Origin: Sinonovacula constricta | Taxonomy: Eukaryota > Mollusca > Bivalvia > Cardiida > Solecurtidae | DNA: 64,000 bases | Direction: 5' to 3' | Assembly: GCA_007844125.1 (NCBI GenBank) | Contig: CM017563.1 | Location: 39,615,749-39,679,748, forward strand | Shown here: piece after piece, positions 1 to 13,440 of the stretch | How positions within the stretch are numbered: position 1 is the stretch's first letter | How the letters are laid out: the number at the start of each line of letters is the position of its first letter | The notes under the pieces: model-generated | What the model was told of the DNA's origin: nothing | Seen by the model: only the letters and a program-made list of their open reading frames with translations | Database searches by the model: none | Program-made: the position numbers and the translations under genes

Positions 1-452
1 GGTTACAGCCGTGTCATAGATAGGTAGACAACTTGAGCAGTCTCCATCCTATTTTTATGAGACTGTATGCATTGCTGTGGAACTTGTTTGCATGTATTAT
101 TTCGCATGCTATTTATGGATAAATCCTCCTTTCATTCTTTCTTACATTACATATGCTCTCATTTTTTTATGCAGGCATCATCATTAGCAAATTTAACGTT
201 TTCATCGCATATCCCAACTAAACAGAAAATAAACAGTTCAATCTGAACTATCACGCATTTTCACCAACTATTTATAGTTTTGTTTATAAAACACCACCTA
301 ACACATATAGTAACTATTTGTTTCAAGAAGTGGTGTTAAATTAGCCAGTGTTGGTACAGCATGTGAAATTACCTTAAGACTCGACAGAGTAATTTGAAAC
401 CCAACAATTATACACCGTTGACAGTGTTTATATTTTTATGTTTGTATTTTAG
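1..452. other. Non-coding flank, nothing recognised
   Basis: AT-rich sequence with no open frame of note. Its last bases (about 429-452) form a pyrimidine-rich stretch ending in TTTTAG, a plausible 3' splice site for the exon candidate that follows. Confidence 0.6.
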
Positions 453-624
453 GGAACAAAAACGACACGTCCTGCTGCGGTTCGGTTACGAGAATAATGC
501 AATCAGACTACCTGACCGTTTACATGCATCAGGCAATTTCCGACAGGTTAATAATTCATTAAGCAATCAGCTGAACAAGGCGGCTCAGACTTCTTTTCAC
601 AAAGATAGTACCGACTGCAAATGA
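453..624 (+). CDS. Candidate terminal exon of an unknown gene
   Basis: A pyrimidine-rich tract ends in AG at 451-452. A GC-richer open stretch of 56 codons follows and stops with TGA at 622-624. If spliced here, one base completes a codon from an upstream exon that would lie outside the window. The reading is basic and polar (starts EQKRHVLLRFGYENN, ends SFHKDSTDCK) and uses all four third-position bases, unlike the surrounding AT-rich DNA. An AATAAA cluster at 973-985 could end the transcript. I do not recognise the protein. The RFGY stretch is not an amidation site followed by dibasic residues, so I do not call it an RFamide. It could be a chance open frame. Confidence 0.35.
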
Positions 625-3013
625 AACATGCTTGTTTCAGTTTTAAAGGTGATTCTTAACGAGCTAATTTAAGCGTCTACGTGTGTTATTTCACTATATG
701 TGTGCATTGTAGACCAACAAAATGGTTAAGATCTAAAACTAATTGATCATTAATGCACAATAATGCCCATTATAACATTATTTTATTCCCTGATTAAACA
801 TATTACGGTTGTTGTGAGTTTTTTTTCTTCATTTGTGCCATTTAGCTACAACATGCTAAGAAACGAGTTTTTAGTACTTGTAATAACACATTTATCAACA
901 GAAATTGAAAAAAAAAACATGTACTATTTTGGCGACATAATCATTTATCTTATTAAATGAAAAGTTAAAATAATAAAAATAAAAATCGAATTGAAAACAT
1001 ATATATTGGGTATGATGATTTTCCACTATTGAGATAAAATGTATAGTTAATAATTAGAACAAAAATAAATGCAGAGTAATAAGGGAATAATAGTTCATTT
1101 ACGCATTTTTTCAGTCAGATTTATGTTCTGGTATTTGCAAAAGAAATGATCCAGACACGACTTAATTATAGAAGGATAAACAATCAGAAACTATGTATGT
1201 GAAAAGTGCATTGTTCATGCGCTGTCTCTTTTATATGTAAAGGCGTGCAATGTCAACAAGAAAATACTTCTATTGTGTGGCAAGTGTAATCATTGTCCTT
1301 TTTCGAAAAGAAAGTTGTGGATGTGGTTAATATTTTCTAATTTCTCTTGTATTTATTGTTTACTTTATCTATGCCATGCTTTATAGTTTACTTTTACTCT
1401 TATAAAATAGTCGAGTCAAACAATTACCTATTATACACATTTACGTGTAATCTCTTCGACACAAAATAATGAAACACACGTTATACGTTATTATGTCCGC
1501 AAAATAATTATATTCTTAGTCTGGAAAAACAACAACATGAAGTTTCAAGCCAAAAAAAAACAAAACATTTTACATTAAATAACAGCAATGACATATGACC
1601 CTAACATTATAATAAATTAAAGATATATCACATAATGTATTGTCAACTATTTATCATAGTTTCAAAACATTTAAAAAATTTAACATTTTTTGATCATTTG
1701 TCCCTTTTCACAATATGACTTTATAATAAATATTATCTGAATCTTATTTTTCATTTAACCTATATTTTATTAATATTTAATGTTTTGTATTTCTTTTTAC
1801 TTCCTGTGTGCATAGTGTCTAATATCTTTCTTTTAAATACAGAGCTGATAAATGATATTGTAATTACGATAGTCACCGCACATTGTTGTCTGATAAAAAT
1901 ACCTTTATATAATAACATACTACTTAATACTAAGTACTACTAAAAAGCACATGCTATTTTCATACATTAATTTATTCTTAGTTTTAGATTAAGGCGTGTG
2001 CGTGCAAGGTTGGTAACAATATCCATTGGAAACACACACCTGCTTTATATACATGTATATGTGTTATGCCAATCAAAGCTATCACTATTTTTAATTTTGA
2101 GTTTATGAAACAGAAAATAATTAAGATTTTTCATTTTCATATTTTCATCTTTAAGAACTTTTAAGGCCATTGAAAAAAGCTAAAATGAGATACCATTAAA
2201 TAAGGAACAGACATGAAATATGCTTATAATTGGGAGTTTCACGTTTAAAGTAAATACAAATCACAACAGGCCAATATAAGAAAATATGTTTAAGGAGAAG
2301 ATGAAACTGAATTGCGGATTTCTAATTATGTATAAATTAAGACAGAATTAATACGATAAGATGCCTTTAAATGTAGTTTATTTACATTTCCAATGTTGTT
2401 TCCTCTGCAATTAACTATGCACAAACAGTTATGTTCATTTTTTCGTTGAACTACAATGTGACATAGACAGTACGCGCTTGCATTTCTGATTGTTAGAGAG
2501 ATGGAGCTTATATTACTGGGGACAATTTACATGGATTTAGGTAAACATGACTTCAAAATTAAGCCAAATAGCAGACGCGTTGGTAAAACAATTTCAAAAC
2601 ATGGGGTTTTTTTTAAAGATGTATTTTTCATTATTTATTTTTGCAAACACATTACCTTTTATTGTGATTTCAAACACTGTTTTTATGGGCGTTGCTAAAA
2701 TACAAAGCATTTTTATGTACTGAGTAAGCTGTTCCTTTGATCTAACTTTTAAATAAGTTTGAACAGAAACTGAACGAGGTTGCAATTAATTATTTTAAAT
2801 TAATTGATTTTAATTAATCTAAATGCAACATAAATATAATAATGAATCTTTTATTTTGACGTTCATTGGTAGATGGACCGTGTTGGGTCGTCTAAAGTAT
2901 ATCCTGAAATCCTTCGAAATACTCGATACTGTTAACTGCCAAACACGGTTTTACAGCCGATGAACGCCAAACGCCAAAGATTCATTCCTTAGACGTATCG
3001 GCGTTTTCCTTAT
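625..3013. other. AT-rich non-coding DNA
   Basis: No credible gene, RNA or element. The only signal noted is a cluster of AATAAA-type hexamers at 973-985, which could serve the candidate exon just upstream. Confidence 0.6.
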
Positions 3014-3131
3014 ACTCTCTCTCTCTCTCTCTTTCTCTCTCTCTATTTCTCTCTCTCGTTCTCTCTCTCTTTATCTCTCTTTCTTTTTCTATCTCGCTCT
3101 CTCTCTCTCTCTCCGTGTGTGTGTGTGTGTA
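3014..3131 (+). repeat. (CT)n-(GT)n compound microsatellite
   Basis: Imperfect CT repeats interrupted by TTT, TAT and GTT give way to a short GT run. Read on the other strand this yields a spurious Arg/Glu-rich open frame, which I do not count as a gene. Confidence 0.9.
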
Positions 3132-4093
3132 TTTGTATTTGAGTGCTAAATAATGATAAATATAAATACATATAAGGTTCCATAATATGTATCTCAGCCG
3201 TTTCTCCTGTTCTACCACAAAGAGTCTATTATTTGCTTGCATTAAGCTAAATTAGTCGATGAATTGGTATTCCGCTAACCTTAGATCCTGTTCCGCCCGC
3301 GGGAAACACCTTTGTTGCGACAGAATCTCTTCATTCTATTCAATGTGTCCCAGCTCAACTGTTCTATTTAGCCTTTTGAAATCACAATTATGCTTCTCAC
3401 GTATTTTCTTTCTGGGACACATGTATGATAAATAGTCGAAAATCAGGAATGCGTCGTACTTAGAGTTTATTGGCCAAATTGTATTCAAACATTATGCCTG
3501 CATGAGTTATTAACAACACTACACTTTTACAAATATTATATCTAATACAATGCGTTAACATTAGGCACTTTAGATATGTCCATTATATTGTTTATATTGT
3601 TAATCAAGTTTATTTTAGATTGTGTGTTAAGTAATTTATTTTATGCACATAAAAGTGATGATTTACTCTAAAGACGATAACACATAATAAGTGTACAATT
3701 AACATTGCTTTACTGCAGGCAGTAGACTTCCGTAAAACCTGACCTTGAAGGTTACGTAAATGAAATTATCCGGACATATTTGAGCTAGATTACAGCGTTT
3801 CAAGTTAAATTAACCAAATCCTTTCTGACATAAGTATGAATTAATTAACACTTTCACAACCTTTAATTTTTTGGTGAAGTTTTCAATGAAGCTTTCTTTA
3901 AAAAATTCATTTTAAATGGATTTGTAATGAGAAACTTCCCTGTATGTCTCCTTCAAGCCTTACCTTCCGATATATATTAACGCATTTTTGCTTATCAAAT
4001 CATCAAAATCTACATGAGGTGACTAATTGGCCAATGAAAGCACTTATTATTTGACCTGAGAATGAAATCTTTCTCCTTGCAGCTTATATTTGC

Positions 4094-4420
4094 ATAGCCC
4101 TGTTTGTTTGTGTGTCCGTTTGTTTGTTTGTTCGTTTTCGATAACAATACAATGTTTTTGTAAGAAAGGATTGTAACTGGTTTGACACTCACCACATTTC
4201 TTGTTTTGATGTATTATTGTCACAGTAACAAGCATCAACTAAATGCACTTATTTAGATTAAATCTGTCAGCTATAACAGTAGGTGTTTTTGTGAAGCGAA
4301 TGGTGATTTACAAACGAAGATGTAATTGATGTTTGTGTGGTGGATTTGCTCAACAGGGTAATGTCTTGATGACGCAGATATGAAAGGTAACTTAGATCTT
4401 TTTATGCAAAATTAAATGTT
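4094..4420 (+). repeat. Dispersed block S, copy 1
   Basis: Shares ordered short identities with 12350-12660 and 17140-17390: TGCATAGCCCTGT (first two copies), TTGTCACA-type and GTCACAGTAA tracts, a GG-TTTT-GTGA-GCGAA segment, a GATGTTTGTCTGGTGGGTTTGC-like segment, and a GCAGATATGAA-like end. It is non-coding in all copies. Part of the repeated unit described under 4094-24000. Confidence 0.55.
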
Positions 4421-4749
4421 GGGCAAAGTGGGAATAATATAGAAGTGTAAAATTATATCGGGAATAAACTGACATTGTGTGTGAAGTATTTTGCTCAACT
4501 CTCATGAGCATGCGTTAAATTAATAAAGTATTTTAATAAAGAAAATATATCTGGCCACAGCAAATGATATTGGTAATTTAGTAGCATAATGCGGTGAATA
4601 AATTAATTGATTGCCGGTTAATTATAAATTTGAGAAAAAATAGAAATGCTACATTTAACTATATATATCGAGTAAATAAAACACATATTTCAATTGTGCC
4701 TTCCTTATAGTGAATAAACTACCGTGAAGACCTATTAGAGACGTTTAAT

Positions 4750-6966
4750 AGACCATTTCAAACATCCAGTGCGCATGCGCCGATTTATATCTCGCGCTAC
4801 GAGACTTGACCCGTTTTCTCCAGATTTTCAAAACTGGGGGCTCTTGCGCAATGGGGGCTCTTGCGCAAAGGATTTCATCATTTGTGTCCGTACTTTTTTA
4901 GAAAACAAGTGTTGTTTTTTTTTCGGTTTGCACATATTAGCGCCAATTAACGGCTGTTAACAACATTGTTCACGCACTTATAACATAGAATCGCTAATTA
5001 CATCACTGTGATTTTAATTTCTTCAAGGTTGTAAAAAATAAATGCGGTGTTATTTCTTTTTGGCGCGGAGGGCTCTCTGGCTTACACTGCAACATCAAAG
5101 AAAATTCAGGGAAACAATCGACGGTCACTATCATTTGAAGTCGCCGAAAAGAAATATTTTTGTTTCAAATTGACTGACCCATTATTTCTCTTATACAGTG
5201 TAACATGATGTCGATCGATACTTGTCTTCAAGCTGCCATTTAGAAGATAGAGAGGGTGTGAACGTTGGGTACTGTTGAGAGATTAAAAATGATAAGTACA
5301 CTTGAACGGCGTGTGCTATGAAAAAATATGCAACGTTATTGACGATTTACCTTCGCGGCATAAATATAAGTTCTAAAGGATTGAGAGTGAAGGGGGGAAA
5401 CTGTACTATGTAGTAATATTTCAGACTGCTCATGTTTTTACTTATATAAATATCCTTACAAACTTCTTTAGTCCATTGAATGATTATAAACATTTTTTAT
5501 AAAGGAATTATTTATATTTAAGGTATGGATTAACTACAAAAGAATAGGCGAGTTATTGAAATAATACATTTGCAATAAACACGAGATGAAAATATATATA
5601 TTCCTCTTCCTTAACGAAAAAATAGTAGGGTTGGGAAAGGGTGCACCATTGTGGGTACTTCTAAATATAGCGTTAGGTCCTTTTATGAGCCAAAAAAGAT
5701 ATTGTAGACCTTAGTGTTTTGTCCTTTTTGTTGTCCTCGCGTAAGTCAATGCATATTGCTCTTTAAATGGTGAAGGTCATAAACCACACGACTGCCATAT
5801 GGTGACAGTTGCAAACACAGCTGCATAGCGGATGCATGTGTTAATTCTTGCGAAGGGGAAAAGACTCCAAAACACGGTCACATTTCCTGTCCACTAGACA
5901 AACAAGGTGTCATAAAACTGCTAATTAGCTTAATTAGTTGGGATGTCCGCTCATGTCTTAAAATTAGGGATTCAATTAGAGTAGAACTTTATGATGGTAA
6001 GAAAGGGACCCACGCGCATAGAGACACATAATATGAATTTACAAAAAAAAAAAAAAATAATACATTTCTATCTTTAAATGGGTACAAAAATAAGTACCCG
6101 GTAGGGCCCACTTTAGACCACATTTTGGCATATAACATTCAAGCCATGAATGGGAAAATAAGCCGTAGCCAGGCGTGTAGACCCTCATTCAAATAGTTGC
6201 AAATCAAGTAAAGTCAAAAGTTGTATGCATATTTTGAATCGCGGTCCACGAATTCCTATTAATTAGTTATACGTAATAGCGCATTATGGGACCGATGCAT
6301 TAAGAAATAGGGATTTTGACACCATTGTCCAAATTTACAACATTGTTCATTATAAGATATATAACAATTAAGATTAGAATCATAAGAAAATTTGCTTGAC
6401 AAAGATCCATACCCCTGTAACTAAAGTAATGATGATGCAAATGACGACGATGCTGCTGCTGCTACTGCTGATAATGATGACGGTGATACCGATGCTGTTT
6501 ATGATTATTATGTAAATGGTAAAAACGGTTACGATGATGCCCATGACGATTGCGATGTAGATCGTGATGGCGGTGATGCTGCTGCTGCTGATTAAAGGTG
6601 ATCATACAGGTAATATGGGATCATGATGATGATCATGTGTGGCCAGGTAAATTTAATTGCGGTAATGATTATAATTTCTTTAATATTAAACATGTAAATG
6701 GATATAAGTTCGTTTTTATTACGGTTGTTTTATTTGTTTTATTTAACTTTCAATTGATGATTGTATAAGTGCACTATTTGGCAACTTATGGTTATTCAGA
6801 CGTTGAACTTTTGTCAATTTCATGATTTTCAGTACTGTATTACGTTATAATAAAAAATCCGGAAGTGAAGAGCCCCCAGTTTTGCAAAACACGTCGAGAT
6901 ATTCTCACAAAGCGTCTACTTGATCAGCGGAATAGGATTGACCAGACGCTTGGTTTGAAATGGTCT
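4750..6966. mobile_element. 2.2-kb non-autonomous element with terminal inverted repeats
   Basis: The left end begins AGACCATTTCAAAC and the right end finishes with its exact reverse complement (GTTTGAAATGGTCT, 6953-6966). About 75-110 bases inside each end lies a second inverted pair, CAAAACTGGGGGCTCTT, at about 4829-4845 (+) and 6870-6887 (-). In between there is no transposase-like frame, so the element would depend on a partner in trans. It sits inside repeat block T; the related uninterrupted block near 13036-13080 looks like the empty site. No clear target-site duplication was found and I cannot name a superfamily. The left end also carries a direct repeat of TGGGGGCTCTTGCGCAA. Confidence 0.6.
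6425..6595 (+). repeat. Imperfect GAT/GCT trinucleotide tract
   Basis: Imperfect GAY and GCT triplets inside the inverted-repeat element. One frame is open for 56 codons and reads almost only Asp, Ala, Asn and Gly before TAA. This is most simply a decayed microsatellite. Confidence 0.65.
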
Positions 6967-7145
6967 GTTCCCTAATAGAAATAGTGTACGTTCCCGTTTG
7001 GATCCGGTTTACATATCTGTGACTTTCAATGATGATATTTTGTAGTTTGTATATGATGTAATCACATTTCATATATCCTTTTTTTTAAATATTTAAAAAA
7101 AAAAACTTTGGCAGTTTTCCATTATACTATTTTATTTGTACTCTT

Positions 7146-7305
7146 CTCGTCTGCGATGTTCTATCTGATCAAGTATCGACATTGTCTGTATAACATTAAA
7201 ATGGCACAAACATAGACGGTCATTGGCTCCATATCGACTTTTAATTACGCAATGGATATCTGTGTAAATACACAAACCATTAATGAATTATCTCTGTGTC
7301 TGGGC
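7146..7305 (+). repeat. Dispersed block U, copy 1
   Basis: Carries GATGTTCTATCTGATCAAG, GACATTGTCTGTA, GGCTCCATATCGACTTTTAA and GTAAATACACAAA. The same ordered motifs recur at about 10548-10665, 13342-13440, 18407-18580 and 22610-22735. It is non-coding. Confidence 0.65.
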
Positions 7306-7974
7306 AACCCAAATTGTTTGAATTCAGGATAGCCTTCATTATTGGAGGAAAATTATTTATGTTTAGGATATGTGCTTTATTTGTCATTTAATGGAACATA
7401 ATATGTGGCAACAATGCACGAACTATATTGTAAGATGCATACTAAACAATTTTACAGAATTATAAATAAGGCTCATATGTTACTATACTATTGAACAAAA
7501 TGTGAGTATTAAGACAATTTTGTATAAATGTCACCAGTTTGTGTATTCAAAAAAGTTCCTTATATGACGACACACATAATTTGTGACATAATCTTTAGGT
7601 TAAAATAAGAAATACTTAAGTGGATGATTCTTTTCCATTTTAATTACATGTAACACAAATTGAATATCCAGCATCAGTGAAGTTCAGAATATCATATTAT
7701 TGTAAGGTTAGGTTAACAATTATTTATTAATGACATGTTTCAACTAGTGATACTTTTAAAAAAAGAATTAGTAATTCTACTCACCTGAAAAAAAATCCAT
7801 TTATTTATTAAAGATGCTATGTTTGATTAAAAAGGTTATTATACTATGGACCACCATAGTCGTATGAGCATTGCAACATATGCCGAAATTTAGAAAGGCA
7901 CAGGATAAAGTTACTCACGTGCAAGTAAAATGTAAATAATAGAACAAATCGGTGTTGAGTCATTAAACCAAATG

Positions 7975-8020
7975 AACAAACCCAGCAGTAACCACCATGG
8001 AACGATCAATCGGCAAAAGG
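7975..8020 (-). repeat. Family B repeat, short fragment
   Basis: The reverse complement contains GCCGATTGATCGTTCCATGG and GGTTACTGCTGGGTT, matching the middle of family B (best copies 21749-21993 and 54698-54944). Confidence 0.45.
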
Positions 8021-8094
8021 ATACACAAGATACTCCACCATCAAGAACTAAATTTCTTTTAAGAGATTGAGGAAAATTTTGTAAAAGCTATGTC

Positions 8095-8360
8095 CTCATT
8101 TTATAATAGCGAATTCCAATTCATTTTTGTTTATCTTTAAGCAACGACAGAATGTCAATGCGTAATTTAATTAGTTTTACTAGTAATATCATCCCCTTCA
8201 TTATATCAAAAGTAACAGTAATGAACAGCTTCAGATGTATCATTTGCTTCTTCCAAAAACTACATAGGTTTTTCATGAACAACGTAGACATCAATTCTGA
8301 CATATCTTTAATACTTAAACTAATATTTGGGTGCTTTTTTATCCATTTTACTGCTAAAAA
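8095..8360 (+). repeat. Dispersed block W, copy 1
   Basis: Aligns by ordered motifs with 14085-14385: TTATAATAG-GA-TTCCAA, CAGATGTATC, TTCTTC-AAAAC and ACAACGT-GACATCAATT. Copy 2 is interrupted by a SINE tail. Open frames on both strands here are shadows of low-complexity AT-rich sequence. Confidence 0.5.
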
Positions 8361-10415
8361 CAAATAACAATATCAAGGCCATCGAATGAAATGTAGAATG
8401 ATTATCACATCGTAAACGTGTATTTGCACCCTAGGGACGGATAAAGACAATGCATCTGGAACACTTGAATGTAGTGCAATTGCATTAGGAAAGTGGAAAA
8501 GCATTCCACGCCCATCTTTTTACTAATTTATTATCAAGCTCTGCTAATGTTAGGGGTTGCTGATCAAGTTGTCCTGATAAGCTTTGTCTGTGATGGAGAT
8601 CAAGTTTCGTCTTACTAACTTGGCAATCGACAGTGTCGATTACCTTAACATCCCAGTGTTTAAAGTACATTCACTTTGTCAATTGTGTTGTGACAAACAA
8701 AATAACATATTTATTGATATCAATACAATATCTGGATGTTTTAATTAAAGTACATGGTGTTTACCTGATGAATTTTATATACAAATATTTTGGAGAATAA
8801 AAACAGATGTCTATCGATTGTGACGCAACAACTCGTTTTGAGAAAATATACTATTGACATAACATCAAGAAAAAACAAAACAGAGAGAATGTTGCTCAGA
8901 CATTTAACATTTACGTAGATTAAATCGTGTTGTTAGCAATAATAGAATTGCTTAAATAAAGGTCAATATATTTAAGGATGTGACACGTGATTGTCTGGAG
9001 GCATGGGTAGTTACATGTAGTATGTAGTAGAAGCAGATTCAATTTGAAATATACACTTGAGCACTGTTTACAGAATTAACTTGTAACAGTGAGAATAAAC
9101 CCGATATTTAGCTTGAATCAGGAGGGAAATGAAGCAAAAGTATGCTAGTATAATTCTTACATGTGGAAGAATATACGGCATTATTAAAAATTGGTTAATA
9201 CAAATACGATAGACGATAGGGTCCAATGAGTATCGCAACATATTATAAAATTGAGAAGATTATTAAGATATTTACATGCCACTCAAATATGAAAGTTTCA
9301 GCAAATATGTGATAAGACATTATATTAAATATATTAAACCCACCAACTACTATTTCAGAACGGTCAGGCGGCAAAAGGGATGATTGTGCTGTTTAAAGCG
9401 GCTTTACAGCCTTGCACTTCATTAGAAGTTTCCCAAATGTTACACAACACATAGCGCTGTATGTATTTGATCATATATAATCTTAACCAGCAAAAAAGCT
9501 GACGATGCTGTTTGCGCAAAACCTATCCGTGTACCGAAATGTTGTCGGCTTTTACATAGGGTGAAAATTAAGCAGAGATCTTAAATATGCAGGCTACCTC
9601 TGGCTCGAAACCGGGATGGTTGGTTAAAAACAAATATGTTTTATCTTCTAAGAGTATCGAGCTACACCAGTACTATATAGTATTAAGTCGAATATAAAGA
9701 TGAAAGTCTGTTGATGTTTATTCATATAAAGGTTTCTTTTGAAACTTATTTATAAATGTTCTTACATATGACGTATATCAAATGTGTAGTTAACTACTGC
9801 CACCATAGGCCTAAAATGCTATAAACTCCATCTCCTTTAACTAAGTCAATTTTGTCGCATAACAAACACTCAATATTGAACACTTTTAAAAACACAAATC
9901 AAGTTACTACGACAAATTATAGTGTTAGACTAAAGCTGCAAATACATTTCAAAAATACTTGAATGTTGCTGCTTATATTTTTGAACGAATCCTTGATACA
10001 ATATATAAATGACATACTAGAAGTATTTATTAGCATAACTGAAATGAAAAGCATCACATAACACAATCGTATTAATCATGCATATGAATGTAAAGGTCCC
10101 TTAACAATAATCAGTCAATGATAATGTTGCTTTCTCCCTATAACGGCAAATAGTTAGAACAAAGAACGATGATAATAAAACGACTTATAAGAAGAAAATA
10201 TAGATTCGTTGACAAGAGTCCCCGAACATATAGTATGATTATTAACCATGTCCGAGATGTCAACACATGAAAGAAAAATGAGTATAACGAGTCAAAACGT
10301 CAATTGTACCCAATCCAGAGAGTGACCACATTTTGAGATGTACGTATCGGTTATGTCGGCATCTTGTCAGTAAATTATATAATAACCCTAGACTTTCTTG
10401 TTTTGTTTTTGTGGG
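8361..10415. other. Non-coding DNA with a family B fragment
   Basis: No gene is seen. A reverse-strand fragment of family B lies near 9345-9440; its reverse complement shows GCCGCCTGACCGTTCTG and GCTGTAAAGCCGCTTTAAAC. Confidence 0.5.
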
Positions 10416-10740
10416 ATATCAATTTAAATAAAGCCATTCGCATTTCCAGTGTGTCAGTATAAATAAGTTTTAGATAGTTAAATACAATGCTTTGATGATT
10501 GTTACGGTTTCACAAACCCAGTGTTTAACCAGTACTATTCCCTGCCTGCTAGGTTTTGCACGATCAATTACTGATAGTGTCTGGAGATTGGCGTAAACAA
10601 TTTAAATGGCTCGAGAATAAACGATAAAAGGTCCCATATCGGCTCTTAATTACGTCATGGATAGCGAATGAAATTTTCATCCGAAGTTACCATCATTTAC
10701 AGTATGTTAACCGTGGCCACAATCCTAACAATGTTTGATA
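10416..10740 (+). repeat. Duplicated block P+U, copy 2
   Basis: Matches 22495-22770 closely along its length: CCAGTGTGT, AATACAATGCTTTGATGA / ACACATTGCTTTGATGA, TGTTACGGTTTCACAA, GTTTAACCAGTAC, CGATCAATTACTGATA, GTCTGGAGATTG and CGAGAATAAACGATAAAAGG. It is the best-preserved pair among the large duplicates. Confidence 0.75.
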
Positions 10741-10929
10741 TTAAACTTGTTTAATGGTTTACGCCTTTTTCGAAGAATACTTTGCAAATTACTCCTATAA
10801 ACTAGACATTTTGTGTTCGTGAGAAAAATGGAGATTTCTACTCCCTTTTAAAGCTATAACATACAAAGAAATAAATGACATTTAATACGTTTGCTGTTTA
10901 AAATTATAACCCACTTTAAAATGTATCCA

Positions 10930-11040
10930 TGATCACTCACTTACCGTCAGGAAGCCAAATCACTACCAGCTACCACTTTTAAGCCATAACAATGCTGCTA
11001 GCTACACTACATTGCCTCTATCATAAAAAGGTTTGAATAG
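10930..11040 (+). repeat. Dispersed block Q, copy 1
   Basis: Contains CAGGAAGCCAAATCACTACC and AAGCCATAACAATGCTG, shared with 15990-16110 and 23213-23300. All three copies are preceded by an ATCACTTA-type sequence. Confidence 0.75.
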
Positions 11041-12349
11041 TGCGGGTTTAAAGATAATGCGTTTAAATTATTTAACAAAAGTATGTTGTTAGGCTATAAA
11101 ACTAGTATTAAAAATGTCAACCACTCAGAAGCAGAATAAACATGTTTTGATATGATATGAGCTGACGCCTTTTGTAAAAATGTCCTGACTGAGTCACCGT
11201 GTTTTGTACATGTTTTATGTTTGATCACATATGCCCCACGACTGACATACATTACATACAAATTTCAAATGAATTTATGGACTGATATTAAAATTTTTCA
11301 ACTGGTAGTTATAGGATATTTGGATAAAAGTATTGGTCTGTCTATATGTATGATCAGTTTATTTTGTTATATTCCTTAGGTTCTTTAAGCTCTACTGATT
11401 TCAGAGTTTTACAGAATTAGGCATGGCTTTAAAAACGGATGTTCAAGAAAGTGCATAGTCAGACATTTTGTCAGTAAACATACATTTAATATTTATAGTT
11501 TGGTCATCATTCATTATTTGAAGCATAAATTTCATTGATTTGCATGTATTACTTCACGCTTTATTTGTTCATATTCACATTTTAATACAAAAACTGTGCA
11601 AGTAAAGAGAAAAAAAGAAAATAAACATGAAATGAAAATAAATATATGTCTAAAGTTTACGTCTTTAAAAAGTGTTTAAATTTACAAAAAAACCTACCAT
11701 TTAAACATATTATAATAATGATTAAGAGGCTGTGACTGAAAGGCCAAGGTACTTTGTGTCCCGAGTCAACAGCGAATGTGGTGCGGTTTTTCAGGTTACC
11801 TTAATCACTTGATAGCACTATTTATGTACCTACGGTGTATTTAAAATCACAACAAGGACACAGATTCAAAGACAAATATTGTATTCTGTAAAAATAACAG
11901 ACAAATTGGTAAAACATGTATATGTTTGGATTCATTTTTTGTTTACGCATGTTATTAATATTGTTAATTTAAGTAAGTGAAGCCTGTGAGTATACATTCT
12001 GGGCAGCAATAGTATAATTAACTCTCTAAAGCATCAATATTTATACAATGTATTTGTTTTAGGAAGGAATGTATACGGAATATTTTACGAATCTTTATAT
12101 TGTGAAAAATGTTACACGACGGAAGTTAAACTGTTTCATTAAAACTCGGACTTAATACTTTTTATGGAAATTCGACTATGTTCGTAATTCAAGATAGCAT
12201 GTAAAACAAGTTACTTAATAAACAGACAGTAGTAATAATAATAAGAAAATATATTAATTTCCTGTTCTTGCAAAATATGCACGAAGGGAAACGACCACCC
12301 GACCTACATATTAATTACGTAAAATCTTATTTATTCTATTTGTATTTTA

Positions 12350-12665
12350 TCTTGCATAGCCCTGTCATTTTCGATAGGCATAAACCGTTCGTTAAAAAAC
12401 GATTGTGAACTGTTTTACACAACTCATCGAATTTTTCGATTTATGATATATGTTTGTCACAATAACACACGTCAAACATATAAATATTGAATATTTTCAG
12501 ACTATTTACAATTATTTAATTAAATCCGTGGTTTGCAATAACTGTAAAGGTTTTATTAAGGCGAAAGTTGATTTTAAAAATAAGATGTGAGTGATGTTTG
12601 TCTGGTGGGTTTGCTTTACAGGGCAGTATCATGCAAAGCAGATTTGAAGTGTATGGGGAATAAAA
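12350..12665 (+). repeat. Dispersed block S, copy 2
   Basis: Second copy of the block at 4094-4420. It carries TTGCATAGCCCTGTC, TTGTCACAATAAC, TAAGGCGAAAGTTGATTT and a GATGTTTGTCTGGTGGG stretch. Confidence 0.6.
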
Positions 12666-12959
12666 ATTTGGGAATAGAGAGAATACAAATGATTTCGCAA
12701 CTATTGTGCTTAACTCTCAAGACCATACTACTATTTATGTCATATTACTAGTTATATTAATAAAGAGTAAAACATGCATATGAGCAAACCAAAATGACAA
12801 TGGATGTTCTTGTTTTATAAACTTAATAACATGATACGATGTACGATTTTATTGATCATCTGTTTTAAATAAAGTTGAGTAAAATATAGCAATAATGAAT
12901 CTAAGAAAAGAAGGCAATAATTTCAATTTGTTTCGTCCTTATACTGAATATACTCAGAT

Positions 12960-13440
12960 TAAGTAAATTAGGGACGTTTGAATTATTTTGTCATTACCAT
13001 ACTACTAGACTTGTGTCTTCCATATGGTGAATATACTACCATTCAGGCATATTAGAGTTATACATTCCTTAGTAGCCTCATCATATATAAGTTTTAATCC
13101 GGCTTACATATTATTGACTTTCCATAATGCTACTTTGTTTGTATAGGATGTTCTATCGCCATGTTCCAGCCCAACTATTTTCTAGATACAGTTGATTTCA
13201 CTCTTTTAATTTTCTAGATACAGTTGATTTCACTCTTAACATTTTTCACAATATAAAGATTGCAAAATATGCACGAAGGGAAACTTATATATGATGAGGC
13301 TATTAAGGAATGTATAACTCTAATATGCCTGAATGGTAGTATATTCACCTGCGATGTTCTAGCAGACCAATTAGCGCCATTGTCTTTAGATCATAAAAAT
13401 GACACAAAACTGAACGATCGTTTGACCCATGTCACAAAAA
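12960..13440 (+). repeat. Blocks T and U, uninterrupted copy
   Basis: The segment TATTAGAGTTATACATTCCTT near 13045-13065 corresponds to the two flanks of the inverted-repeat element at 4750-6966. It therefore serves as a paralogous empty site. A short diverged U block follows at 13342-13440 (CTGCGATGTTCTAGCAGACC). Confidence 0.5.
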
